From: Desulforhabdus amnigena
GTDB taxonomy: Bacteria > Desulfobacterota > Syntrophobacteria > Syntrophobacterales > Syntrophobacteraceae
Direction of reading: 5' to 3'
DNA length: 64,000 nt
NCBI RefSeq assembly: GCF_027925305.1
Contig: NZ_BSDR01000001.1
Location: forward strand, 399,001 to 463,000
The translations under genes were made by a program, and so were the position numbers. Each line of letters begins with the position of its first letter. Position 1 is the first letter of the stretch. Under the pieces are notes generated by a model. It worked only from the letters and a program-made list of their open reading frames with translations. It made no database searches and was not told where the DNA came from. Positions 8,402 through 15,776 of the stretch are shown here, one piece after another.

Positions 8402-9898
8402 CTAAAGAAATCTGTGTTTTGGAAGTTCTTTTTTCAGGTAGCCGATGAAATCATCCGCTTTTTTTTCTGGAGCTCTCGTCAAGAGGCTGATACCGACATA
8501 GAGGATCAAACAGACTATCATTCCCCAAACCCCCGGCCAAAACCCCAGGGGTGTACGACCGGTAGACTGAAGTATCCATACGACGACAGAGCCAAATATC
8601 ATGCTGGTCAAAGCTCCGGCCGCCGTGCCCCTCTTCCAGAAAAAGGCGCCGACCAGGCTGGGTACAACCATCATAAGGCCTGCCGAAGACGCCGTTGCAA
8701 GAGGGGCTATCATAAAAGCAAGGCCGGTCTGACCTGTCGCCCAGTATGCAAAGATGAAGAATATGGCAGCCAGAAGGGGAATGATCAGTTTCCCGATTTT
8801 GACTTCCATATCTTCAGAAACATTCTTTCCAAAGGTAACCTTCAAAAGGTCGCGTACAAACATGGAAGAGAGCGTCAATAGGATGGAGTCGATTGTCGTG
8901 ATAGCCGCTGACAATATTCCGACCATTATGAACAGAGCTATCATCCGTGGAATAATCGGAAGCGAGAGCAGCGAAGGAGTGGCGAAGTCGGGGTTTTCCA
9001 GTCCGGGGATCAATAGTCTTGCGCCAAAGCCCCACAATATGGAGACCATTGTATAGATAAACCCGAAAATGAGGAATCCCCCGATCATCTGTTTGAAGGC
9101 GCAAACCGATTTTGGCACAAAGAGTCTTTGAGTCACCTGCGGATTGGAGATGGAGAAAAAGAGCCAGGGCAGGGCGAGTCCGAAAAATACATTGAATTTG
9201 AAAAGACCCGCTCCAGCCAGCAAATGTGGAATCTTTCTCTCCATTTCGTTGAAGAAAATCCGAAAGCCTCCAAATCCCTTGTAAACCAGAAAGCAGAGGG
9301 CCACTATAGAAGTTGCGAGCATGATGATCGACTGAAAAGCATCGGTCCAGGCAACGGACCGCAAGCCGGCGATATTGGACCAGATGATGGCCAGGAGGGT
9401 GGCGATGAGCATTCCTGCCAGAACGGAGACGGCTCCCTTGGAAACCCCCGAGAGGAGATAACCGATTCCCATCAGTTGAACGGCCGCATAAGGAATGAGA
9501 AAGATAAGGCAGAGCAGGGCCGCGACAATCCCGACAGCCTTGCTTTCGTAACGGTCGGAAAGGAGCTGAGCGTGAGTCAGATAATCAAACCTACGCCCTA
9601 CCAGCCAAAACCGCGGACCAAAAAACACCACCAATGCGAGTCCGCACAGGTAGGTGAGTTCAAACCCGAGGGCTCCTACTCCCAGTTTGTATGTCAACCC
9701 TGTAAGCCCCACCATCATGAAGGCGCTATAACTGGTTGCCGCATAGGTCAGGGCGGATACAAATCCGCCCAGTTGACGATTCGCAAGAAAAAACTCATTC
9801 ATTCCATGGCCGAGGTTTTTCTTCGCTATGACCGCGACGACAACTCCCAGCACAACGTAAATGAAAAGGGCTGACCATACATAGAAGTTCTCACTCAC
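8402..9898 (-). CDS. Sodium:solute symporter (SSS family, PanF-like)
   Basis: A 498-residue integral membrane protein with about 13 hydrophobic segments. The start MSENFYVWSALFIYVVLGV, the segment EFFLANRQLGGFVSALTYAATSYSAFMMVG, and the SNIAGLRSVAWTDAFQSI signature are those of the sodium:solute symporter family; closest in appearance to PanF/pantothenate-like and related carboxylate symporters. The substrate cannot be assigned. Its ATG at 9898 overlaps the stop of the small upstream membrane gene by four bases (ATGA), so the two are translationally coupled. Confidence 0.9.
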   Translation of the reverse strand: MSENFYVWSALFIYVVLGVVVAVIAKKNLGHGMNEFFLANRQLGGFVSALTYAATSYSAFMMVGLTGLTYKLGVGALGFELTYLCGLALVVFFGPRFWLVGRRFDYLTHAQLLSDRYESKAVGIVAALLCLIFLIPYAAVQLMGIGYLLSGVSKGAVSVLAGMLIATLLAIIWSNIAGLRSVAWTDAFQSIIMLATSIVALCFLVYKGFGGFRIFFNEMERKIPHLLAGAGLFKFNVFFGLALPWLFFSISNPQVTQRLFVPKSVCAFKQMIGGFLIFGFIYTMVSILWGFGARLLIPGLENPDFATPSLLSLPIIPRMIALFIMVGILSAAITTIDSILLTLSSMFVRDLLKVTFGKNVSEDMEVKIGKLIIPLLAAIFFIFAYWATGQTGLAFMIAPLATASSAGLMMVVPSLVGAFFWKRGTAAGALTSMIFGSVVVWILQSTGRTPLGFWPGVWGMIVCLILYVGISLLTRAPEKKADDFIGYLKKELPKHRFL

Positions 9899-10107
9899 GT
9901 TTTACCCTCTGAATTCTCATCTTTGTCTTCCTGCCATCGGAGGAAGATCAAGAACATGCTGACGATGGCCACTAGAATCCACACGACCCAAAAGAGAAAA
10001 CTGCCTGTAATCTTTGGAATATCCTTCAGCACACAGAACGGAACGACAAAATCCAAAGCAATGAGAAACACAAACCAGGAAACCCATGCTCCAAAAGATT
10101 TTCTCAT
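9895..10107 (-). CDS. Small two-helix membrane protein paired with the symporter
   Basis: About 70 residues with two strong hydrophobic segments (SWFVFLIALDFVVPFCVL and FLFWVVWILVAIVSMFLIFL) separated by a short polar turn, then a charged tail. Small proteins of this type (YhdT/DUF997- or DUF3311-like) commonly sit immediately upstream of SSS symporters and may aid assembly. Start uncertain: ATG 10107 or an in-frame GTG at 10122; neither has a strong ribosome site. The stop overlaps the symporter start. Confidence 0.75.
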   Translation of the reverse strand: MRKSFGAWVSWFVFLIALDFVVPFCVLKDIPKITGSFLFWVVWILVAIVSMFLIFLRWQEDKDENSEGKT

Positions 10108-10522
10108 TTCTTGACTCTTCACAAAAATTTAAAGGATTCTTATTCCCCCGAACCAAAATGCAGAGGTTCTTTCCCGAAGCTTCGATTTCTTACTCATATG
10201 TATAGTTTTGCTGCAACGATGGCTTTCTTGCACTGAAATGGAATACTCTGACTTTTTCGCTGATGCTGAAACCGAGGTATTCACACTTCGGGATAAACGG
10301 CTCAAGTAATTTTGAGCACAACATATTTTATGACAAAAAGGTTTGAAAGCTAAAGGGAAAATGCGGAGCAGGCAAAAGTTACCCGGGGCGGGAAGCGGGA
10401 AGGGGTTCCTCAGGGGGAATTCTGCAGCAAAGGAAAACTCCCCTCCCCGGGCTATTTCATTGTGGGAAGGCGACTGAAATGCATTCAGCCGTATTCATTA
10501 CATTGTCATTTATGTCAAACGG
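10108..10522. other. Intergenic stretch with GC-rich inverted repeat
   Basis: About 415 bases between two minus-strand genes, with no believable gene. CCCGGGG at 10382-10388 can pair with CCCCGGG at 10445-10451 across a roughly 56-base loop; it is not followed by a clear T tract, so termination of the upstream operon here is only a possibility. Confidence 0.4.
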
Positions 10523-11329
10523 TCAGCTTGCGTACAACGAAAAAGGTTCCATTTCCACCTTGACGGTCTTGACCCCTTTGATGTTTTTTGCAGCAGTCAT
10601 TATCTGCGATGTGAGAACAGTGTCTTCAAGCTGTGATTTAACGGTCACGGTTACATTGCCGTCTTCGGCGAAGAGGCGGGCATGTGGAGCCATTTCTATG
10701 ATGGCTGCATTCACTTCTGCTGCCAGAGCCAGATCATCCATGGCCTTCTGTGATTGGGGTGTGGTTTCAAAACACTTTTGCCGCGCAGCATAGCAAATGG
10801 TTTCGACCGCTTCATCGACGGATATTTTCTTTAAATGGATGATGAGATCATAGAGGGACGGATCCGATGTATCCAGCCCATAGAGGGATTTGCTCCATTT
10901 CCTTCGCTGTTCATCGTCGCTTTTGAGGAGTTCCATTGCCTCCTTCTTGGAAATATTCTCCCGCTCCATTTCGACCCGGACGCGTTCATCCATATTGGCG
11001 ATGATCCGGACTCTCAGGGCATGAGGAATTTCCCGGACAAAAAAGTGACCTGCCAGGCCGTGGTACACCACATTGTCCTTGCGCAGGTAGTCGAGGAGAG
11101 TGGCTCTTATGTAGGCGATGTAACGTTGTTTGCCGTTTGTCAGGCGGTCCAGGATCGATGGAGCATCGTGGATCGCGCGATAGAGCTTGATCTGGGGGAT
11201 GTTGAATATTTCAGAAGCCTCCAGAAGGATTTCCCTCGATATGCAGTCATATCCAAGTTCCTTGGCTACCTTCTCGGCAACCTCTTTTCCCCTGCTGTAG
11301 GAATCTCTTGAGAGGGTAATGATAGCCAT
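10523..11329 (-). CDS. Cytidylate-kinase-like P-loop protein with C-terminal BON domain
   Basis: A 268-residue protein. Residues 1-190 match the cytidylate-kinase-like family (Cytidylate_kin2): ITLSRDSYSRGKEVAEKVA at the P-loop position, SREILLEAS, and an R-rich lid region. The usual GSGG of the loop is replaced by SYSRGK. From about residue 200 a BON-like domain follows (alternating hydrophobic strands, NVTVTVKSQLEDTVLTSQIM, then KGVKTVKVEME), which in other proteins binds membranes or small ligands. It is last in the operon with the TauE exporter (91-base gap). A nucleotide-kinase activity is possible but unproven; a signalling role is equally plausible. GGGA lies 9 bases before ATG 11329. 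Confidence 0.78.
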   Translation of the reverse strand: MAIITLSRDSYSRGKEVAEKVAKELGYDCISREILLEASEIFNIPQIKLYRAIHDAPSILDRLTNGKQRYIAYIRATLLDYLRKDNVVYHGLAGHFFVREIPHALRVRIIANMDERVRVEMERENISKKEAMELLKSDDEQRRKWSKSLYGLDTSDPSLYDLIIHLKKISVDEAVETICYAARQKCFETTPQSQKAMDDLALAAEVNAAIIEMAPHARLFAEDGNVTVTVKSQLEDTVLTSQIMTAAKNIKGVKTVKVEMEPFSLYAS

Positions 11330-11420
11330 AATTGTATTCCCTGTCGTTTCAAGTGTTTCTCTTAAAATGAACCATCCCCCATATGCGGAGGGGGATGATT
11401 CGATGCCGGTTGCTCAAGTA

Positions 11421-12485
11421 TCAAGCGCTTTCTGTAACCAGGGGTGCAGCTGCCGCCGCGCGGCTTCCCTGCCACATGCTGGCGAGGATGATAATGGCTC
11501 CCGTAGCCAGGGCAAGGCACATGGTTAGGAAGCTGATGGTATTGAGAATGTTGAGTACCTTTTCTTCAAATGCCGTGATGCCAAGAGCATTCAGATAGGC
11601 TGGAATGGCGAGGGTTCTGCTGACCGCTACAATCAACATGATGGTAGCCATTACGGTTTTGATCATGTGCTCTTTGACATAAGTTGTTCCGATGGCGCCG
11701 AGCTGGACTCCGAGCAAAGATCCTGCCAGTATGAGCAGTGTCAGGCGAATGTCCACCATGCCGTGCATCGCCCAATTGATTGTTCCGCCCAAACCCATGG
11801 CGAAAGCAACCACTAGCTCCGTGGCGGATGCAACGATGCTCGATGCTCCCAATACGTAGATCATGCCCGGAACACCGATGAAGCCGCCTACTGCGATGGT
11901 GGCTGCGAGCATGCCGGTGGCGAAACCGACGGGGATGGTGAACCAGAGAGAAATCCTGACATTGGCTGCTTTAAAATGAATCATGGGAGGGATATTGATG
12001 GATTGCAGCTTTCGCGCCAACGCACAGATTTTGCACTCGCCGCCGGCCTTAGAACTCTTTAAGGCATCTCTCATGACATACGCTCCGACAATGCAGAGCA
12101 CGGCGACAAAGGAAAGACTCACATACAGGTTGGAGCCGGCCTGTCCCCATTTTTCGAGAATCATATTTTGAATTTTAATGCCGATCTGAACTCCCACACC
12201 CGCCGAAGCCGCCGTGATGAGTCCCAGTTTGATGTCTACCTGTCCGTATTTGTATCGTTTATAGGCTCCCACAAGAGCTTTGGGGAACTTGTGACACATG
12301 TTGCTTGCAACGGCCACCGTACCTGGAACGCCAAGGCTCATCATGGCGGGAGTGAGTACAAAGGCTCCTCCCGAACCGATAAACCCGCTCACCAAACCTC
12401 CTATGAATCCCACCAGAAACAGGAAGATGATGGTTAGAGAATTCAAATCAATGAATTGAATGGATTCAGGGCTTAAGTTGTGCAT
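11421..12485 (-). CDS. TauE/SafE family anion (sulfite/organosulfonate) exporter
   Basis: A 354-residue membrane protein with about 8-9 hydrophobic segments. The repeated motif FIGGLVSGFIGSGGAFVLTPAM and the second half ATIAVGGFIGVPGMIYVLG are the duplicated signature of the TauE/SafE (DUF81) family, which exports sulfite, sulfoacetate or related anions. ATG 12485 has AAGGAG six bases upstream; the frame is open to 12566, but that extension is made of the dispersed repeat at 12530-12561 and is unlikely to be translated. It lies 114 bases downstream of the universal-stress/membrane gene and upstream of the kinase-like gene. In a sulfur-metabolising anaerobe, sulfite or sulfide stress relief is a reasonable guess for this exporter. 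Confidence 0.87.
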   Translation of the reverse strand: MHNLSPESIQFIDLNSLTIIFLFLVGFIGGLVSGFIGSGGAFVLTPAMMSLGVPGTVAVASNMCHKFPKALVGAYKRYKYGQVDIKLGLITAASAGVGVQIGIKIQNMILEKWGQAGSNLYVSLSFVAVLCIVGAYVMRDALKSSKAGGECKICALARKLQSINIPPMIHFKAANVRISLWFTIPVGFATGMLAATIAVGGFIGVPGMIYVLGASSIVASATELVVAFAMGLGGTINWAMHGMVDIRLTLLILAGSLLGVQLGAIGTTYVKEHMIKTVMATIMLIVAVSRTLAIPAYLNALGITAFEEKVLNILNTISFLTMCLALATGAIIILASMWQGSRAAAAAPLVTESA

Positions 12486-12529
12486 CTGCAGCTCCTTGTC
12501 ACGGGATATTTTTTGATGATTTGATTCCT

Positions 12530-12561
12530 TAGGGAGTGAGTTGCTCTTGAAATCCCCATTT
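12530..12561 (+). repeat. Dispersed repeat E, copy 1 (32 bp)
   Basis: Reads TAGGGAGTGAGTTGCTCTTG followed by AAATCCCCATTT. A second copy at 26051-26082 differs at two positions. This copy sits between the universal-stress/membrane gene and the TauE gene, within the operon. Confidence 0.7.
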
Positions 12562-12599
12562 CCCAAGGTGTGTGTTTCTGAAACTGTTTCTCGAATTCA

Positions 12600-13403
12600 C
12601 TACATTCTGTGGAACGGGTTGACGTATGCGTAGGCACGAGGTCTTTTGGTGGCCACTTTTTTCTTTTGAATCGTCTTCTGATCCACCTTCCTGAGAGAAT
12701 CCTGTTTCTTTGCTTCAATTCCCATGAGAGACCAGAGACTGCTGGCAAATGAACCATGAATGAAGGAGAAGACAAACACCGTGCCGATGGGAAGGGCTGC
12801 GTACCAACCACCTCTTGCAAACAAGTGCATTACCGTATCGGCTTTGGCGAAGACGGCTGCGTACAATGCCAAAGTGACGACCCCGAGGCCGAGGGTTTTG
12901 GCGATCTGTTGTTTACTGCTAAGATTCGATGAATTTGCCATGATGTTTTCTCCTTTTTGGTTCGAACGATTTGTTACAAGGCCAAATACCGGAATAGAAA
13001 TTCCTTCAGCGATTTCCATGCGACTTTTTTCCGAATCCGTTACAACGAATTCAATGCGCTTCATTTCATGTTTCAGTTCTTCAATGGATGCGAGCAAGTT
13101 TCCGAACTTGACACGATGTTCACACTCGATACCGCTCAGCATAGCCCTCTCTTGAAATTTTCTTGCTGCCTTTAAGGTACTCTTCAGAAAAAATTCAGCG
13201 CGGTCCCTTGTCTTTTCCCCAAAGGGAAAAACATTCAGCGCGAGAATGCTGAAATCGAGACGTTCGGCAAGGAAGATGGCGTAGTCCATCACTTCTGCGG
13301 AGAAAGCCTCCTCTCTGCTCAACACCAGAATCTTGCGGCGTTCTCTGCTCACTTTATTAACGGAGCCTTGATCTCTGTTTTTTGTATGTACGCTGATGTC
13401 CAT
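12600..13403 (-). CDS. Universal-stress-like domain fused to a small membrane protein
   Basis: A 267-residue frame with two parts. Residues 1-150 look like a universal stress protein half (KILVLSREEAFSAEVMDYAIFLAERLDFSILALNVFPF..., then FVVTDSEKSRMEIAEGISIPVFGLV). Residues 155-267 form a small protein with two transmembrane segments (TLGLGVVTLALYAAVFA; ALPIGTVFVFSFIHGSFASSLWSLMG) and a basic tail. The joint encodes a perfect internal ribosome site: AAGGAG eight bases before an in-frame ATG at 12941. The ORF may give a fusion, the 113-residue membrane protein alone, or both. First gene of the TauE operon, 54 bases downstream of a sigma54-like promoter. The partner role suggests a stress-responsive accessory of the exporter. 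Confidence 0.75.
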   Translation of the reverse strand: MDISVHTKNRDQGSVNKVSRERRKILVLSREEAFSAEVMDYAIFLAERLDFSILALNVFPFGEKTRDRAEFFLKSTLKAARKFQERAMLSGIECEHRVKFGNLLASIEELKHEMKRIEFVVTDSEKSRMEIAEGISIPVFGLVTNRSNQKGENIMANSSNLSSKQQIAKTLGLGVVTLALYAAVFAKADTVMHLFARGGWYAALPIGTVFVFSFIHGSFASSLWSLMGIEAKKQDSLRKVDQKTIQKKKVATKRPRAYAYVNPFHRM

Positions 13404-13456
13404 TTTTCATTCACTTTCCTGAGGTCTTGATTTTGCTAATTGTGAAAAGTGGTTTT

Positions 13457-13472
13457 ATCAAGCAGCGTGCCA
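13457..13472 (-). promoter_or_regulatory. Sigma54-like (-24/-12) promoter of the TauE operon
   Basis: On the minus strand TGGCACG, four bases, then TTGAT. The -24 element is perfect against TGGCACG-N4-TTGCA; the -12 element has GA where GC is usual. The start codon at 13403 is 54 bases downstream. Three palindromic sites lie 85-195 bases upstream, the expected place for an NtrC-type activator. Confidence 0.6.
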
Positions 13473-13548
13473 TTCAAGAAAAATGTATTTAACAATTGGT
13501 TTTTATTGATTAAAATAGCTGAGTATGAATTTTGAGAAAATTTTCTTT

Positions 13549-13567
13549 ATGTTGCATTTTGCAACAT
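13549..13567. promoter_or_regulatory. Palindromic activator site 1 (ATGTTGCA-TTT-TGCAACAT)
   Basis: A perfect 8+3+8 inverted repeat in the gap between the TauE operon and the divergent Lon-receiver gene. Site 3 (13638-13654) repeats the TGTTGCA-N3-TGCAACA core with the same spacing, 88 bases away centre to centre. Likely bound by a dimeric regulator, plausibly the NtrC-type protein at 15777-17126. Confidence 0.72.
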
Positions 13568-13614
13568 GCCTGGTTGTGTTGTAGGGTGTTTTATGGGTTC
13601 CGGCCCATTGAGCG

Positions 13615-13626
13615 GTGTTGCAACAC
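13615..13626. promoter_or_regulatory. Palindromic site 2 (GTGTTGCAACAC)
   Basis: A 12-bp perfect palindrome carrying the same half-sites as the flanking sites but without the 3-base spacer. It may be a weaker or accessory operator. Confidence 0.55.
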
Positions 13627-13637
13627 TTGATCCTGTT

Positions 13638-13654
13638 TGTTGCAAATTGCAACA
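13638..13654. promoter_or_regulatory. Palindromic activator site 3 (TGTTGCA-AAT-TGCAACA)
   Basis: A perfect 7+3+7 inverted repeat with the same half-sites and spacing as site 1. It lies about 52 bases before the Lon-receiver start codon and about 190 bases upstream of the sigma54-like promoter, so it could serve both divergent units. Confidence 0.72.
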
Positions 13655-13705
13655 CATGGTTTCTGGCTGTATTGGAGATCGTTTTTCCTCGAGGAGGATT
13701 GGCCG

Positions 13706-15724
13706 ATGGTTTTCTTTTGGAAGGCAGAAAATACTGAAAATGAAGAAGCACAGGCGGGAACGGACCTGGACGATCTTCGCAAGGGAATCGAAAAGGCAAA
13801 GCTGCCCGCACCCGTAGCGCTCGTGGTCGGCAAGGAACTGGAACGGCTCGAGAAAATGGATTCTTCAAACCCCGATTACACCATTGGGTTAAATTACATG
13901 GATTATCTCCTCTCCCTTCCCTGGCACTCGTTTACCGAAGATAATCTCGACCTCAAACGAGCGGAGAATATCCTGGAATCTCACCATCACGGGTTGCGCC
14001 TCATTAAGGAACGCGTATTGGAGTACCTTTCCGTGCGGACGCTTTGTAGCCTGGCGGATTTTCAGATTCTTGTCGTGGATGATGAAGAAATAGCGCGAAC
14101 CAATTTGGCCTACATCCTCAAGAAGGAAGGATACCGCGTTGTTACCGCCGGCAATGGGCTTGAAGCGGTCAAGAAAATGAAAGAGCATTCCTTCGATCTG
14201 GTGCTGACGGATTTGAAGATGGAGGGCATGGACGGCATTCAACTTTTGGAATATGCAAAGCAGCAGGAGCCGCGGCCGGAAATTGTTCTCATCACGGGCT
14301 ATGCCACCGTCAGTACAGCGGTGGATGCGCTCCAGAAGGGGGCGGCTCATTATTTGCCCAAGCCCGTCGACCTGGACGAAATTCGCGCCACCGTGCGCGG
14401 TATCCGGGACAAGAAACGGCATTTACAGATGACACGCAGCCCTGTGCTCTGTTTCGCCGGTCCGCCGGGAACGGGAAAGACTTCCGTGGGTTGCTCCATT
14501 GCCGAAGCTCTGGAAAGGGAATTCGTTCGCATTTCCCTTGCGGGTTTGAGAGATGAGGCCGAGCTGCGTGGACACAGGCGAACTTACGTTGGGGCCATGC
14601 CGGGAAGAATCATTAACGAAATCAAAAGAGTGGGAGTGAAGAACCCTGTTTTCATGCTGGATGAGATCGACAAGATCGGTCAGGATTTCAGGGGAGACCC
14701 GGCCTCCGTGCTGCTCGAGATCTTGGACCCTGAACAGAATCAACGCTTTACGGACAATTACCTGGATATTCCTTTCGATCTTTCCGGAGTGATGTTCATC
14801 GCCACGGCCAATGCTGTGGATAAACTTCCGGAACCCCTTCTTGACCGGATGGAGGTCATCTATTTCCCCAGCTATACAGCCAGGGAAAAAAAGATGATTG
14901 CCGAGCAATACCTCATTCCTCGCCAGATGCGGGAGCATGCCCTCACCCGCAAAAAAATCGAATTCTCAGATGGTGCCGTGACCAAGCTCATTCAGGACTA
15001 TACGCTGGAAGCGGGATTGCGCAATCTGGAGCGGCAAATCGCAACCGTCTGCAGGAAGCTGGCCCGAATCTATGTCCAGAGCGAACAGGATTTGCCGCCT
15101 TTGCGTGTGGATGAATCCATGCTGGAAAGACTCCTGGGGCCAAGAAAATTCAGACACGAGATAGCCGTGGCGGGTCGGCAGGTGGGTGTGACCACGGGGC
15201 TTGTTTGGACCGAATTCGGCGGCGAAATCATTTCTGTTGAAGCGGGGATCATGAACGGGAGTCAGCAGCTCATCCTGACGGGGTCTCTCGGAAGTGTGCT
15301 GCGCGAATCGGCCCAAACGGCCCTGAGCTATATCCGCAGTCACGCGGATATCTTTTCCATCGATCCCGATTTTTTCGCACGAAGCGATATCCACGTTCAC
15401 ATCCCCTCGGGCGCTGTGAGCAAAGATGGACCATCGGCAGGAATCACCATCGTCATGGCCCTCATCTCGCTCCTCACCAAAAGACCTGCCCGGAGGGACG
15501 TGGCTCTCACGGGGGAACTGACTCTGAGCGGACGCATACTGCCCGTGAGCGGGATCCGGGACAAACTCCTTGCTGCCCAGAGGGCGGGGGTGAAGGTGGT
15601 CATACTTCCCCTGGCCAACGAGGTGGACGTACAGGGACTCGAAGCCGATGTGACGGAGGGGTTGGAAGTCGTTCTGGCCGACGAGGTTCAGAGCCTGGTG
15701 GATGTTGTGTTTGGAAAGGACTGA
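13706..15724 (+). CDS. Lon-type ATP-dependent protease with inserted response-regulator receiver domain
   Basis: A 672-residue protein. Residues 1-120 resemble the helical region that precedes the AAA+ module in Lon (DPDYTIGLNYMDYLLSLPW); the usual N-terminal PUA-like substrate domain is missing. Residues about 122-245 are a CheY-like receiver (ILVVDDEE, phospho-acceptor Asp169 in VLTDLKM, Lys219 in YLPKPVD). The Lon ATPase follows at once: GPPGTGKTS (Lys258), RGHRRTYVGAMPGRI, LDEIDKIG. The C-terminal protease domain has catalytic Ser577 (KDGPSAG) and Lys620 (GIRDK), 43 residues apart as in Lon. GAGGAGG precedes ATG 13706. Phosphorylation probably gates proteolysis. Divergent from the TauE operon and convergent with the NtrC/kinase pair, its likely partners. 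Confidence 0.9.
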   Translation: MVFFWKAENTENEEAQAGTDLDDLRKGIEKAKLPAPVALVVGKELERLEKMDSSNPDYTIGLNYMDYLLSLPWHSFTEDNLDLKRAENILESHHHGLRLIKERVLEYLSVRTLCSLADFQILVVDDEEIARTNLAYILKKEGYRVVTAGNGLEAVKKMKEHSFDLVLTDLKMEGMDGIQLLEYAKQQEPRPEIVLITGYATVSTAVDALQKGAAHYLPKPVDLDEIRATVRGIRDKKRHLQMTRSPVLCFAGPPGTGKTSVGCSIAEALEREFVRISLAGLRDEAELRGHRRTYVGAMPGRIINEIKRVGVKNPVFMLDEIDKIGQDFRGDPASVLLEILDPEQNQRFTDNYLDIPFDLSGVMFIATANAVDKLPEPLLDRMEVIYFPSYTAREKKMIAEQYLIPRQMREHALTRKKIEFSDGAVTKLIQDYTLEAGLRNLERQIATVCRKLARIYVQSEQDLPPLRVDESMLERLLGPRKFRHEIAVAGRQVGVTTGLVWTEFGGEIISVEAGIMNGSQQLILTGSLGSVLRESAQTALSYIRSHADIFSIDPDFFARSDIHVHIPSGAVSKDGPSAGITIVMALISLLTKRPARRDVALTGELTLSGRILPVSGIRDKLLAAQRAGVKVVILPLANEVDVQGLEADVTEGLEVVLADEVQSLVDVVFGKD

Positions 15725-15776
15725 GAATGGATCCCGATTCAAGGATCGATGGTTTTTAATCTCATGGGCATACCCT

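Noticed and set aside
10382-10451. CCCGGGG/CCCCGGG long-loop hairpin as a terminator
   Set aside because: Loop of about 56 bases and no clear T tract; noted only in the intergenic entry.
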